5,680 nucleotides of DNA from Methanobacterium sp. PtaU1.Bin242. Its GTDB lineage: Archaea > Methanobacteriota > Methanobacteria > Methanobacteriales > Methanobacteriaceae. Made by a program: the position numbers and the translations under genes. Below, piece by piece: positions 1 to 5,680 of this stretch; positions within the stretch are counted from its first letter, which is position 1; every line of letters begins with the position of its first letter. The stretch covers positions 1-5,680 of the forward strand of contig MVQZ01000169.1 of assembly GCA_002067565.1 (NCBI GenBank), given 5' to 3'. The notes under the pieces are model-generated. The model was not told where the DNA came from. It saw only the letters and a program-made list of their open reading frames with translations, and searched no databases.

Positions 1-18
1 ACTGGTAAGTCTATTTAA

Positions 19-1032
19 GCTTATGAAAAATTTATCGAAGTTGTAAGGAAAAATAAATTACCAAATAAGGATAATCAAGTTTTAAGGACTAATGAATATC
101 TAAATTGGGTTAGGAAAAAGGGTGAAACTGTTACATTTTCGCCACGAAAGAATCCACAATATTGGCAATGGATCACAAGATCTAAGTACTTTTTAGAGGA
201 AGATGGGAGTGAAAGAAAGGTTTTAGAACCAGGAAATTCCAGGGATCCTGGCAGCTGGTGGACTTGTCATAAAGATACCCTTGCAGGCGATTTGATATTG
301 TTATATCGTGCTGGAAAGAAGAAAGGAGTTACTTATCAGGATATTAAATATCTTATAATGGCAAGAAGCGATGCATATCCTTTAGAAATATTGGAAGTGG
401 GTAGTAACAGTTGGAAATATGGATGTGATTACATATCTCTCTTTAAATTTGAGAATTCTCTCAAATTGGATGAAATGCAAGATGACCCTTATTTGGAGGG
501 TTGGAATGCTTTAAACGCAATATTTCGTATGCAAGTTTATTCAACTAAGGAAAAATATTGGAAACGTTTAAATGAACTACTTTCAGCTTTAAATCCGGAT
601 TATAAAAAATTCTTAGGTAAATTTGACCGTAAAAAGATTATTGCTAAAATAAAGACGGAAATGGAATTTGAAACAGAATTAATAAAAAATATTCATGTTA
701 TGGAAAAATTCGGTTTTAAATTAGAAGTTATAGGTCGACAGGTGCACATTGGTTCTGGAGGATTTATAGATGTGCTATGTAAGGATAAAAATAACGGAGA
801 ATATGTAATAATAGAATTGAAGATTGATAAAGCCAATAGAAACGTATTTGGGCAAATATCAGAATATATCGGTTGGGTAATGGAACATAAAGCAGAAGAC
901 AAACATGTTAAAGGTATTCTGATTAGTAGAGGTCTCGATAATAAACTTGCAGCTGCCCTGAAAACAAATCCAAATATAGAAACTGTTGAATTGAAAGAGG
1001 TTTTATCAGAGTTAGGAATGAAACTTAAATAA
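19..1032 (+). CDS. EVE-like plus NucS/DUF91-type PD-(D/E)XK nuclease, 5' end unresolved
   Basis: Probable DNA endonuclease, perhaps defensive. The frame is open from base 19, after an in-frame TAA at 16-18, and gives 337 residues. No ATG, GTG or TTG occurs in frame before TTG at 292, and starting there would cut through a conserved block. Bases 259-400 encode SWWTCHKDTLAGDLILLYR, then SDAYP, a pattern I associate with EVE/PUA-like domains. WKYGCDY and DDPYLEGW follow, as in the family that carries this domain before a nuclease. The C-terminal part shows the PD-(D/E)XK core: GGFIDVL with Asp at 769-771, IIELK with Glu at 814-816 and Lys at 820-822, and Gln at 853-855. NucS/DUF91 domains cleave DNA, and EVE domains read modified bases; modified-base restriction here is inference. 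The gene ends 23 bases from pycB, which runs toward it. It is AT-richer than pycB, which may point to transfer. It may be intact with a sequence error, or a pseudogene. Confidence 0.72.
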   Translation, partial: AYEKFIEVVRKNKLPNKDNQVLRTNEYLNWVRKKGETVTFSPRKNPQYWQWITRSKYFLEEDGSERKVLEPGNSRDPGSWWTCHKDTLAGDLILLYRAGKKKGVTYQDIKYLIMARSDAYPLEILEVGSNSWKYGCDYISLFKFENSLKLDEMQDDPYLEGWNALNAIFRMQVYSTKEKYWKRLNELLSALNPDYKKFLGKFDRKKIIAKIKTEMEFETELIKNIHVMEKFGFKLEVIGRQVHIGSGGFIDVLCKDKNNGEYVIIELKIDKANRNVFGQISEYIGWVMEHKAEDKHVKGILISRGLDNKLAAALKTNPNIETVELKEVLSELGMKLK

Positions 1033-1036
1033 AAAA
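1031..1036 (-). terminator. Possible oligo-T terminator of pycB
   Basis: Read on the minus strand, a run of six T lies about 20 bases after the pycB TGA stop, inside T-rich sequence. Archaeal transcription commonly ends at such T runs without a hairpin. The run overlaps the stop codon of the convergent nuclease gene, so the two transcripts would meet here. No equivalent T run is visible on the plus strand just after the nuclease gene. Confidence 0.4.
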
Positions 1037-1055
1037 GTGGAAAATTAAATGGAGA

Positions 1056-2774
1056 TCATTTAACCACCATCAAAGTATCCCCAGCATTCACTGTTTCTCC
1101 TTCTTCTATGAATATCTTATCTACAGTTCCTGATTGGGGTGCGTGAATGTCGTTTTCCATTTTCATGGCTTCCAGAACTGCCAGAACATCTCCCTCATTT
1201 ACCTGATCTCCCTCATTTACCTTCAGTTTAAGGATCATGCCCTGCATGTTTGAGGTGACACCTCCTTCTACTGGTCCGTTGGGAGTTTTATCCCCAGCAG
1301 GTTCGATTTCCATGTATCCTACAGGAGTTATCTTTACATCAAACACTTCGCCATCCACATCCACTGTGTACTCGGTTGGTAATCCGGTGGGTTCTTCGAT
1401 TTGAGTATTTTCTTCTGGTGGTTTTAAGGGTTCTTCTACCACTTCTCCACGCAAGAATTTAGGGGCAACAGCAGGATAGAGGGCATATGTCAGCACATCT
1501 TCTTCTTTTTTGATGATGTCCATTTCTTCACCTTCTTTGCGGAACTTCTCCAGTTCGGGCTTCAGCAGATCAGCAGGTCTGACAGTAATGGTTTCATCAT
1601 CCCCTATAATTTTATGGGCAACTTCCTGATTTATAGGGGCAGGAGGTCTTCCGTAAAATCCTTTAATATAATCTTTAACTTCTTTAGAAACATTTTTATA
1701 TCTCTCTTCACCAAGAACATTCATCACAGCCTGTATTCCAACGATCTGACTTGTAGGAGTTACCAGTGGGGGGTATCCAAGGTCTTTCCGGACTTTAGGC
1801 ACCTCTTCCAACACATCTTCATATCTATCAAGAGCATTTTGATTTTTAAGTTGCGATACGAAATTTGATAACATTCCACCAGGGATCTGGTATATTAAAA
1901 CATCTGTATCCACCTTTTCTGCAATTGGGTCTATGATACTGCTGTATTTTTTCCTTATCTCCTCAAAATACTTTTTAATATGGTTTAAAAGTTTCAGATC
2001 TAAACCTGTGTCGTAGGGGGTGCCTTTCAAGGCAGCTACAATACTTTCAGTAGGGGGTTGGGATGCTCCCCAGGCCAGTGGAGATATGGCGGTGTCCAGA
2101 AGGTCTACTCCTGCTTCACAGGCTACATAATAACTTATGGGGCTCATACCACTGGTACAATGACAATGTAGATTTATCAGTAGATCAGTCTTCTCTTTTA
2201 AAGTTTTTATAAGTTCATAAGTGTCTTGTGGAGAAATAAGCCCAGCCATATCTTTAATAGTTATAGAATCGCACCCTAAATTTTCTAATTCATGGGCAAA
2301 GTCCACATACTTTTCTATGGTGTGATAAGGGCTTACAGTGTAACTTATGGTTGCCTGTACATGGGCACCCTGTTCTTTTGCAACTTTAATAGCCATTTCC
2401 ATGTTTCTAATGTCGTTCAGGGCGTCAAATATCCGGAAAACATCAACCCCATTTTCATAGGATTTTTCCACAAATTTTCGTACAATATCATCGGGATAAT
2501 GTTTGTATCCCACCAGATTCTGACCACGAAGAAGCATCTGTAAAGGGGTCTTCTTTATAACGTCCTTTAGTTGCACCAGACGTTCCCAGGGATCTTCATT
2601 GAGATAGCGGATACATGAGTCAAAGGTAGCACCCCCCCAGACTTCCAGGGAGAAAAATCCAACCTTATCCATTTCCTCGGCAATGGGTAACATATCTCTG
2701 GTTCGCATTCTGGTTGCCAGGAGTGATTGGTGTGCATCTCGAAAAGCTGTTTCAATGATCTTTACTTTTTTCAT
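1056..2774 (-). CDS. pycB: Pyruvate carboxylase subunit B (carboxyltransferase plus biotin carrier)
   Basis: Cytoplasmic subunit that moves CO2 from carboxybiotin to pyruvate, giving oxaloacetate for the incomplete reductive TCA route and amino acid synthesis. It works with a separate biotin carboxylase, PycA. The 572 residues match the archaeal subunit's usual size. Residues 5-300 form the carboxyltransferase barrel: ETAFRDAHQS with metal-binding Asp13, the EVWGGATFD block at 44-52, ITIKDMAG with Lys174 (the lysine expected to be carboxylated) and HCH with metal ligands His203 and His205. The conserved C-terminal carboxylase region follows to about 440. A Pro/Glu-rich linker covers about 445-467. 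The biotinyl domain ends the protein, with EAMKMEN and biotin acceptor Lys538. ATG at 2774 is preceded by GAGGG six bases upstream. The related alpha subunit of oxaloacetate decarboxylase has the same domains; the archaeal context and absence of beta/gamma membrane subunits favour PycB. No pycA or birA lies beside it, as in Methanothermobacter, where pycA and pycB are unlinked. Confidence 0.95.
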   Translation of the reverse strand: MKKVKIIETAFRDAHQSLLATRMRTRDMLPIAEEMDKVGFFSLEVWGGATFDSCIRYLNEDPWERLVQLKDVIKKTPLQMLLRGQNLVGYKHYPDDIVRKFVEKSYENGVDVFRIFDALNDIRNMEMAIKVAKEQGAHVQATISYTVSPYHTIEKYVDFAHELENLGCDSITIKDMAGLISPQDTYELIKTLKEKTDLLINLHCHCTSGMSPISYYVACEAGVDLLDTAISPLAWGASQPPTESIVAALKGTPYDTGLDLKLLNHIKKYFEEIRKKYSSIIDPIAEKVDTDVLIYQIPGGMLSNFVSQLKNQNALDRYEDVLEEVPKVRKDLGYPPLVTPTSQIVGIQAVMNVLGEERYKNVSKEVKDYIKGFYGRPPAPINQEVAHKIIGDDETITVRPADLLKPELEKFRKEGEEMDIIKKEEDVLTYALYPAVAPKFLRGEVVEEPLKPPEENTQIEEPTGLPTEYTVDVDGEVFDVKITPVGYMEIEPAGDKTPNGPVEGGVTSNMQGMILKLKVNEGDQVNEGDVLAVLEAMKMENDIHAPQSGTVDKIFIEEGETVNAGDTLMVVK

Positions 2775-2780
2775 AGTAGA

Positions 2781-2785
2781 CCCTC
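2781..2785 (-). promoter_or_regulatory. Ribosome binding site of pycB
   Basis: On the minus strand GAGGG lies six bases before the ATG at 2774. It pairs with the CCUCC core at the 3' end of archaeal 16S rRNA and supports the chosen start. Confidence 0.7.
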
Positions 2786-2828
2786 ATTATAATCTTTCAA
2801 TATCTCTATATAGATAGTCATAAGTTGC

Positions 2829-2842
2829 ATATATATTATATC
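2829..2842 (-). promoter_or_regulatory. Probable TATA box of pycB
   Basis: The minus strand reads GATATAATATATAT here, an archaeal TATA-like stretch. A start about 25 bases downstream, near 2810, would give a leader of about 35 bases that keeps the ribosome binding site. A second TATA-like stretch at 2801-2817 is less suitable because transcription would then begin at or inside the ribosome binding site. Confidence 0.45.
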
Positions 2843-2894
2843 CAGTCCGCAATAAAAGAGATGGAACCGCGCTATAAGGGAAGACTCCTTAAAT

Positions 2895-2909
2895 AAAAAA
2901 TTCAAAAAA
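2895..2909 (-). terminator. Oligo-T terminator after the membrane protein gene
   Basis: On the minus strand two runs of six T (2904-2909 and 2895-2900), separated by GAA, lie about 35-50 bases after the TAA stop of the membrane protein gene. This fits archaeal intrinsic termination at T runs. It would insulate pycB, which has its own promoter further downstream, so the two genes are probably separate transcription units despite sharing a strand. Confidence 0.55.
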
Positions 2910-2943
2910 CCCGTTATAACCCTCTAATTTTATTTTTTCTATA

Positions 2944-4530
2944 TTAAAAATCTCCTATTTTACAGATTATGTAATCCTGATTTTCATATACCACCTTTAT
3001 AAAACTGGGAAGAATTTCAGTGATGTTGGAGGAGATATCTTTACTCGAGTAGACCAGGGGATAAAATTCAGAGTCAGACTTTTGGAGAAAGAGAGTTTCA
3101 TTGGTGAAGTGTAGGGTTAGCCTTTTATCAAGCACAATGTAACCAATTCCGCCTTGTTTAAATGCAGATTCCGGGATATTTTTGTTGAAATCTTCAAAAC
3201 CATAATGAAGAGGCATACCGGTAGTTGTGGCCAGGAAAGTGCCGGTGAAAAGATTGTTGGTTAATATGGATTTACTTTTATCACCCTTTTCATTGAACCA
3301 CCGTGCAAGATCAACCTCTGAAGGAGAAGGAGGAGCGATCTGAATGGTTCCATACTGGTTTTTAACCTCAAAAGTTGCTATCTTCGGGTTTTCAACAGTT
3401 AAAATCCCACTGAAAGTGGCCAGTATGAATACGGATAATAAAAATGTAATTCTAAATTTATGGGATGAAAACCTTTTATAATCCTTTAATTTCTGATAAA
3501 TTTGACTTACACCAAATCCGCCTATTATGGATAATGGTATTAATAGATAAATTAACACCCGGTAGGATATGACATTTATACCAAACCAGTAAGCATTGCT
3601 TAATAAAAACATTATTATAATCCAAGTAATGATTAATAAATCTTCTTTTTGTCTTTTTTTAAAGGCAGCAACAGTTCCGGCCAGGGCAAATATTAAAACC
3701 AGATATCCCAGATATCCCAGATAACCTAATATGCTGAGGGGTCGGTTGGAGGAGATAGATGTCATCAATCCGGTTGCAGCGGAAATACCCTGATTTAGCA
3801 CATTATAAATAATATCTGGCCACCATAACAAGAGAGCTATAATTCCGATGATCATCAACGATCCCAGTAGAAGAAGGAAAGCACCGTAATTAATAAAAAC
3901 AGGGGCATCACGATAGTAAATCAGTTCAACCATGGTAAATGAAGTTATTACCATAAATAAACTTAAAGCAGCTGCTTGGTGGGTTAAAAGGATGCTTATA
4001 AATATTAATCCAGATATAAAAGCATATTTAAGTTTATTATCCTTCAAAGAGCGATAGTAAAAATAAACAGATAAGGGAAGGAATATCAGAGCCAGATTTT
4101 CAGGTATGGGTAGTATTATACGACTTAATAGAAAACTGGATAATATTAAAAAGCCAGTGGAAATTCCGGCAACTGTTCCGTAGAGTTTTCGGGCCACATA
4201 AGTAACAGATAGAACTATTAACATGGCCAGGAATGGTTGCAAAGCCCGGGCAACCTGGAATAAATCCACCTTAGTAAGCAGACCTAATGAAGCTATCAAA
4301 AAATGGAAAAGAGGAGGATATCCAATCTTCTGGCCGAAAGGTGCGTTTAAGAGGGGGTCGGTTAATGTGAATCCATATTTAGTATAGATCATCGCATATT
4401 GGATGTGATAGATAATGTCCCAGCTTAAAGGCCACTGATATTTTAATGTGGGAATCAAGGCTATTATAAAAGCGGTTAAAGCTGGTATGATCCAAATTAG
4501 CTTCATAAGCTGATTTTTGTTTATATTCAT
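2944..4530 (-). CDS. Multi-pass membrane protein, GT-C glycosyltransferase-like
   Basis: Integral membrane protein of 528 residues, probably using a lipid-linked sugar to modify surface glycans or proteins. About ten or eleven hydrophobic segments are visible, roughly at 9-29, 70-87, 97-113, 117-136, 143-158, 167-203 (one or two), 213-237, 266-290, 297-312, 318-338 and 359-377. The first outer loop has WDIIYH (Asp38, His42), then TDPL and GYPPLFH (70-76). An acidic residue after the first helix and a YPP block before the second are seen in GT-C enzymes and in related archaeal membrane families such as PTPS_related. Residues 380-528 are mostly soluble, presumably outside the cell, with sequons NET (476-478) and NIT (502-504). 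ATG at 4530 is chosen because GTGAT precedes it; Met9 lacks such a signal. Upstream nifH diverges. The membrane topology is clear, the enzyme class is probable, and the substrate is unknown. Confidence 0.8.
   Translation of the reverse strand: MNINKNQLMKLIWIIPALTAFIIALIPTLKYQWPLSWDIIYHIQYAMIYTKYGFTLTDPLLNAPFGQKIGYPPLFHFLIASLGLLTKVDLFQVARALQPFLAMLIVLSVTYVARKLYGTVAGISTGFLILSSFLLSRIILPIPENLALIFLPLSVYFYYRSLKDNKLKYAFISGLIFISILLTHQAAALSLFMVITSFTMVELIYYRDAPVFINYGAFLLLLGSLMIIGIIALLLWWPDIIYNVLNQGISAATGLMTSISSNRPLSILGYLGYLGYLVLIFALAGTVAAFKKRQKEDLLIITWIIIMFLLSNAYWFGINVISYRVLIYLLIPLSIIGGFGVSQIYQKLKDYKRFSSHKFRITFLLSVFILATFSGILTVENPKIATFEVKNQYGTIQIAPPSPSEVDLARWFNEKGDKSKSILTNNLFTGTFLATTTGMPLHYGFEDFNKNIPESAFKQGGIGYIVLDKRLTLHFTNETLFLQKSDSEFYPLVYSSKDISSNITEILPSFIKVVYENQDYIICKIGDF
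3699..3725. repeat. Three tandem 9-base units inside the membrane protein gene
   Basis: The unit CCAGATATC occurs twice and is followed by CCAGATAAC, which has one change. On the coding strand this gives three Gly-Tyr-Leu triplets at about residues 269-277, at the start of a membrane helix. The unit is a multiple of three, so gain or loss of copies would keep the frame. It looks like a local slippage duplication. Confidence 0.8.
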
Positions 4531-4533
4531 TCT

Positions 4534-4538
4534 ATCAC
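4534..4538 (-). promoter_or_regulatory. Short ribosome binding site of the membrane protein gene
   Basis: On the minus strand GTGAT lies three bases before the ATG at 4530. It matches the GGUGAU half of the archaeal Shine-Dalgarno sequence, though the spacing is short. It supports this ATG over the in-frame ATG eight codons later. Confidence 0.4.
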
Positions 4539-4559
4539 AGTTTAACTATTCAATATGTG

Positions 4560-4590
4560 GATTTTTAAAGTAGATTGGTCTTATATCCTT
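4560..4590 (-). promoter_or_regulatory. Possible promoter of the membrane protein gene
   Basis: Two minus-strand TATA-like stretches lie here: GGATATAAGA around 4580-4589 and CTTTAAAAATC around 4560-4570. Either, with a start about 25 bases downstream, would give a short leader before the ATG at 4530. The sequence alone does not decide between them. Confidence 0.3.
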
Positions 4591-4674
4591 TAGAATTTCT
4601 GATTTATCCTTTCGTTTTTATTTTATTTCAAGTTTTAGCTGGAATTAGTTTACTCCAGATATGAAATCAAAATG

Positions 4675-4682
4675 TTTATATA
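4675..4682 (+). promoter_or_regulatory. TATA box of nifH
   Basis: TTTATATA is a near-ideal archaeal TATA box, with the A-rich sequence ATCAAAATG just before it as a possible BRE. The start site would fall near 4705, giving a leader of about 85 bases before the nifH ATG. The inverted repeat at 4701-4733 then overlaps or directly follows the start site, the expected place for a repressor. Confidence 0.65.
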
Positions 4683-4700
4683 GTTAGAAGTACAACCCTA

Positions 4701-4733
4701 TTTATCGGAAGAAGGAAACATACTTCCGGTAAA
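4701..4733. promoter_or_regulatory. Operator of nifH, probable NrpR site
   Basis: TTTATCGGAAG (4701-4711) and CTTCCGGTAAA (4723-4733) form an inverted repeat matching at 10 of 11 positions with an 11-base spacer. Inside it, GGAA at 4714-4717 and TTCC at 4724-4727 are six bases apart, an exact fit to the GGAA-N6-TTCC operator described for NrpR of Methanococcus maripaludis, which shuts off nif genes when nitrogen is plentiful and is released by 2-oxoglutarate. The site lies just after the TATA box. Which pair of half-sites is used cannot be told; assignment to NrpR is inference from motif and context. Confidence 0.7.
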
Positions 4734-4790
4734 CATTTGACTTACATAAAACCTATCTAAAAATTTAAAAAAATTGTAAGAGAGTTCAAA

Positions 4791-5187
4791 ATGGTAAGAA
4801 AAATAGCAATTTATGGTAAAGGTGGAATCGGAAAATCCACCACAACTCAAAACACAGCATCAGCCATGGCACACTTCCATGATAAAAAAGTGATGATACA
4901 TGGATGTGACCCCAAGGCAGACAGTACCAGAATGATCCTTGGGGGAAAAATGCAAAGAACCATGATGGATACCCTAAGAGAAGAGGGAGAAGAAGCCTGT
5001 ATGGACCTGGATAAAATTATGTCCACTGGTTTTGGTGGAATTAAATGCGTAGAATCAGGAGGACCCGAACCAGGTGTTGGATGTGCCGGTAGAGGAGTTA
5101 TAACTGCTATAACCATTATGGAACAACAAAATGTATACGAAAACAACCTTGATTTTGTATTCTTCGATGTTCTTGGTGATGTTGTAT
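4791..5187 (+). CDS. nifH: Nitrogenase iron protein NifH, N-terminal half only
   Basis: NifH is the ATP-driven electron donor to the nitrogenase MoFe protein. It is a dimer holding one 4Fe-4S cluster. The first 132 residues are normal: P-loop GKGGIGKST at 9-17, CDPKADSTR at 39-47, GPEPGVGCAGRG at 91-102 with cluster ligand Cys98 and Arg101 (the site ADP-ribosylated in some bacteria), and DVLG at 126-129. Codon 133 should be the second cluster ligand Cys, in VVCGGFAMP, but reads TCG, and everything after is foreign. About half of the usual 270-280 residues is missing. The ATG at 4791 has only a weak GAGAG before it, at 4780-4784. The frame stays open by chance to the window end, so no stop marks the break. 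The nitrogenase-type sequence and the NrpR-like operator favour NifH over the related CfbC of coenzyme F430 synthesis. In methanogens nifI1, nifI2, nifD and nifK usually follow; none is seen. Confidence 0.92.
5169..5187. other. Junction of archaeal nifH and bacterial dnaE over shared bases
   Basis: The 19 bases GTTCTTGGTGATGTTGTAT fit both genes. On the plus strand they encode VLGDVV plus the first base of the expected Cys codon of NifH. On the minus strand they encode YNITKN of DnaE. To the left only nifH makes sense, to the right only dnaE, and base composition changes sharply here. A short shared word at the join is typical of a false join in metagenome assembly, though the read evidence is not visible here. 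Confidence 0.85.
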
Positions 5188-5680
5188 CGAATCCTCGTGA
5201 TCATGCCCCCGATGACGACCTGCTTTTCGCCGGAGCTTTGAGCGAGTTGAGCCGTGTTGATGCTCGAATAGTCCGCGATCTCTTCGGCATGATGACTCAG
5301 CGGGTTGCTCGTCACGTAGAAGCCGAGAACCTGCTTCTCGAACGCGAGCATCTGTGGCTCGGGCCACGGCGCCACATCGGGCAGACGCTTGTGGTCTTCG
5401 GCGTAGTCGATCTGGCCGCTCATCTGGCCGAAAAAGTTCATCTGGCCTTTGATCTTGTCGCTCTGGAGGCTGGCGCCCGTTTCCATGGCCTTTTCCAGTC
5501 CGACCATCATCTGGTGCCGGTTTCCGCCGAGCCGGTCGAAGGCGCCGGCTTTGATAAGCGCTTCAAGCACCTGTTTGTTGACCGCCCGCAGATCGACGGT
5601 CTCGCAGAAATGAAACAGACTCTTGAACCGGCCGATCTTCTTGCGGGCCTCGATGATCTGCTGGACCGCCCTTTCACCGA
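5169..5680 (-). CDS. dnaE: DNA polymerase III alpha subunit, internal fragment
   Basis: Part of the catalytic subunit of the bacterial replicase. Reading down from 5678, about 170 codons match: the helix-hairpin-helix region with IIEARKKIGRFKSLFHFCE, VDLRAVNKQVLEALIKAGAFD and LGGNRHQMM, then a variable linker containing GQMNFFGQMSG, then the PWPEPQMLAFEKQVLGFYVTSNPLS block, then the start of the OB-fold with VVIGGMITRIRYNITKN. Both ends are missing: the upstream part lies beyond the window, and after Asn at 5169-5171 the frame runs into nifH antisense, where GRNAG or similar would be expected. GTG at 5568-5570 is an internal codon, not a start. Archaea do not use this polymerase, and the GC content differs from the rest, so it comes from another organism. 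The wording suggests Planctomycetota, judged from memory only. Confidence 0.93.

Noticed and set aside
1614..1868. Plus-strand ORF of 84 codons
   Set aside because: It lies wholly antisense to the conserved pycB coding sequence and shows no recognisable domain; it is a shadow frame.
2292..2543. Plus-strand ORF of 83 codons
   Set aside because: Antisense to the carboxyltransferase part of pycB, with no start signal or family resemblance.
2913..2920. Palindrome GTTATAAC after the membrane protein gene
   Set aside because: An eight-base palindrome without a loop or a conserved partner is expected by chance and is not needed for the T-run terminator.
4639..4658. CTGGA ... TCCAG inverted repeat upstream of the nifH TATA box
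   Set aside because: Only five bases per arm in AT-rich DNA; it could be an activator site but chance is as likely.
4847..5146. Minus-strand ORF of 99 codons
   Set aside because: Antisense to nifH, whose plus-strand translation is unmistakable.
5055..5168. Apparent C-terminal tail of the minus-strand dnaE frame
   Set aside because: This part is simply nifH read backward; DnaE similarity stops at the junction, so it is not a real end of the polymerase.
1..5680. Search for CRISPR arrays, tRNA or rRNA genes and insertion sequences
   Set aside because: I saw no spaced direct repeats, cloverleaf-like sequences, rRNA blocks, transposase coding or terminal inverted repeats.

Overview
The window looks like a piece of a methanogenic archaeon of the Methanobacterium type, joined at its right end to unrelated bacterial DNA. 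The archaeal part (about 1-5187) is AT-rich. It carries the stand-alone biotin-bearing subunit of the two-subunit archaeal pyruvate carboxylase (pycB), TATA-box style promoters, oligo-T stops, and the start of a methanogen nifH behind an operator that fits the euryarchaeal nitrogen repressor NrpR. From about 5188 the sequence becomes clearly GC-rich (about 55-58% in the lines counted, against 20-45% to the left). It then encodes, on the minus strand, an internal piece of bacterial DNA polymerase III alpha subunit (dnaE), with wording closest to what I recall from Planctomycetota.

Layout. (1) 19-1032, plus strand: a nuclease with an EVE/PUA-like N-terminal part and a NucS/DUF91-type PD-(D/E)XK domain. 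Its 5' end is unresolved because an in-frame TAA at 16-18 precedes any usable start. (2) 1056-2774, minus: pycB, complete, convergent with gene 1. (3) 2775-2943: intergenic, with the pycB ribosome binding site and TATA box and an oligo-T terminator for the next gene. (4) 2944-4530, minus: a multi-pass membrane protein resembling GT-C glycosyltransferases. (5) 4531-4790: divergent intergenic region with the nifH TATA box and a strong inverted repeat. (6) 4791-5187, plus: the first 132 codons of nifH. (7) 5169-5680, minus: dnaE fragment.

The genes do not form one pathway. PycB makes oxaloacetate for biosynthesis, NifH feeds electrons to nitrogenase, the membrane protein probably acts on surface glycans, and the nuclease is probably defensive. 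I see no convincing new biological system. The two points that matter most are the nifH/dnaE junction, which shares about 19 bases between the two genes and is most simply an assembly chimera, and the NrpR-like operator in front of nifH. The nifH reading frame stays open by chance to the window end and could be mistaken for a novel NifH fusion protein.
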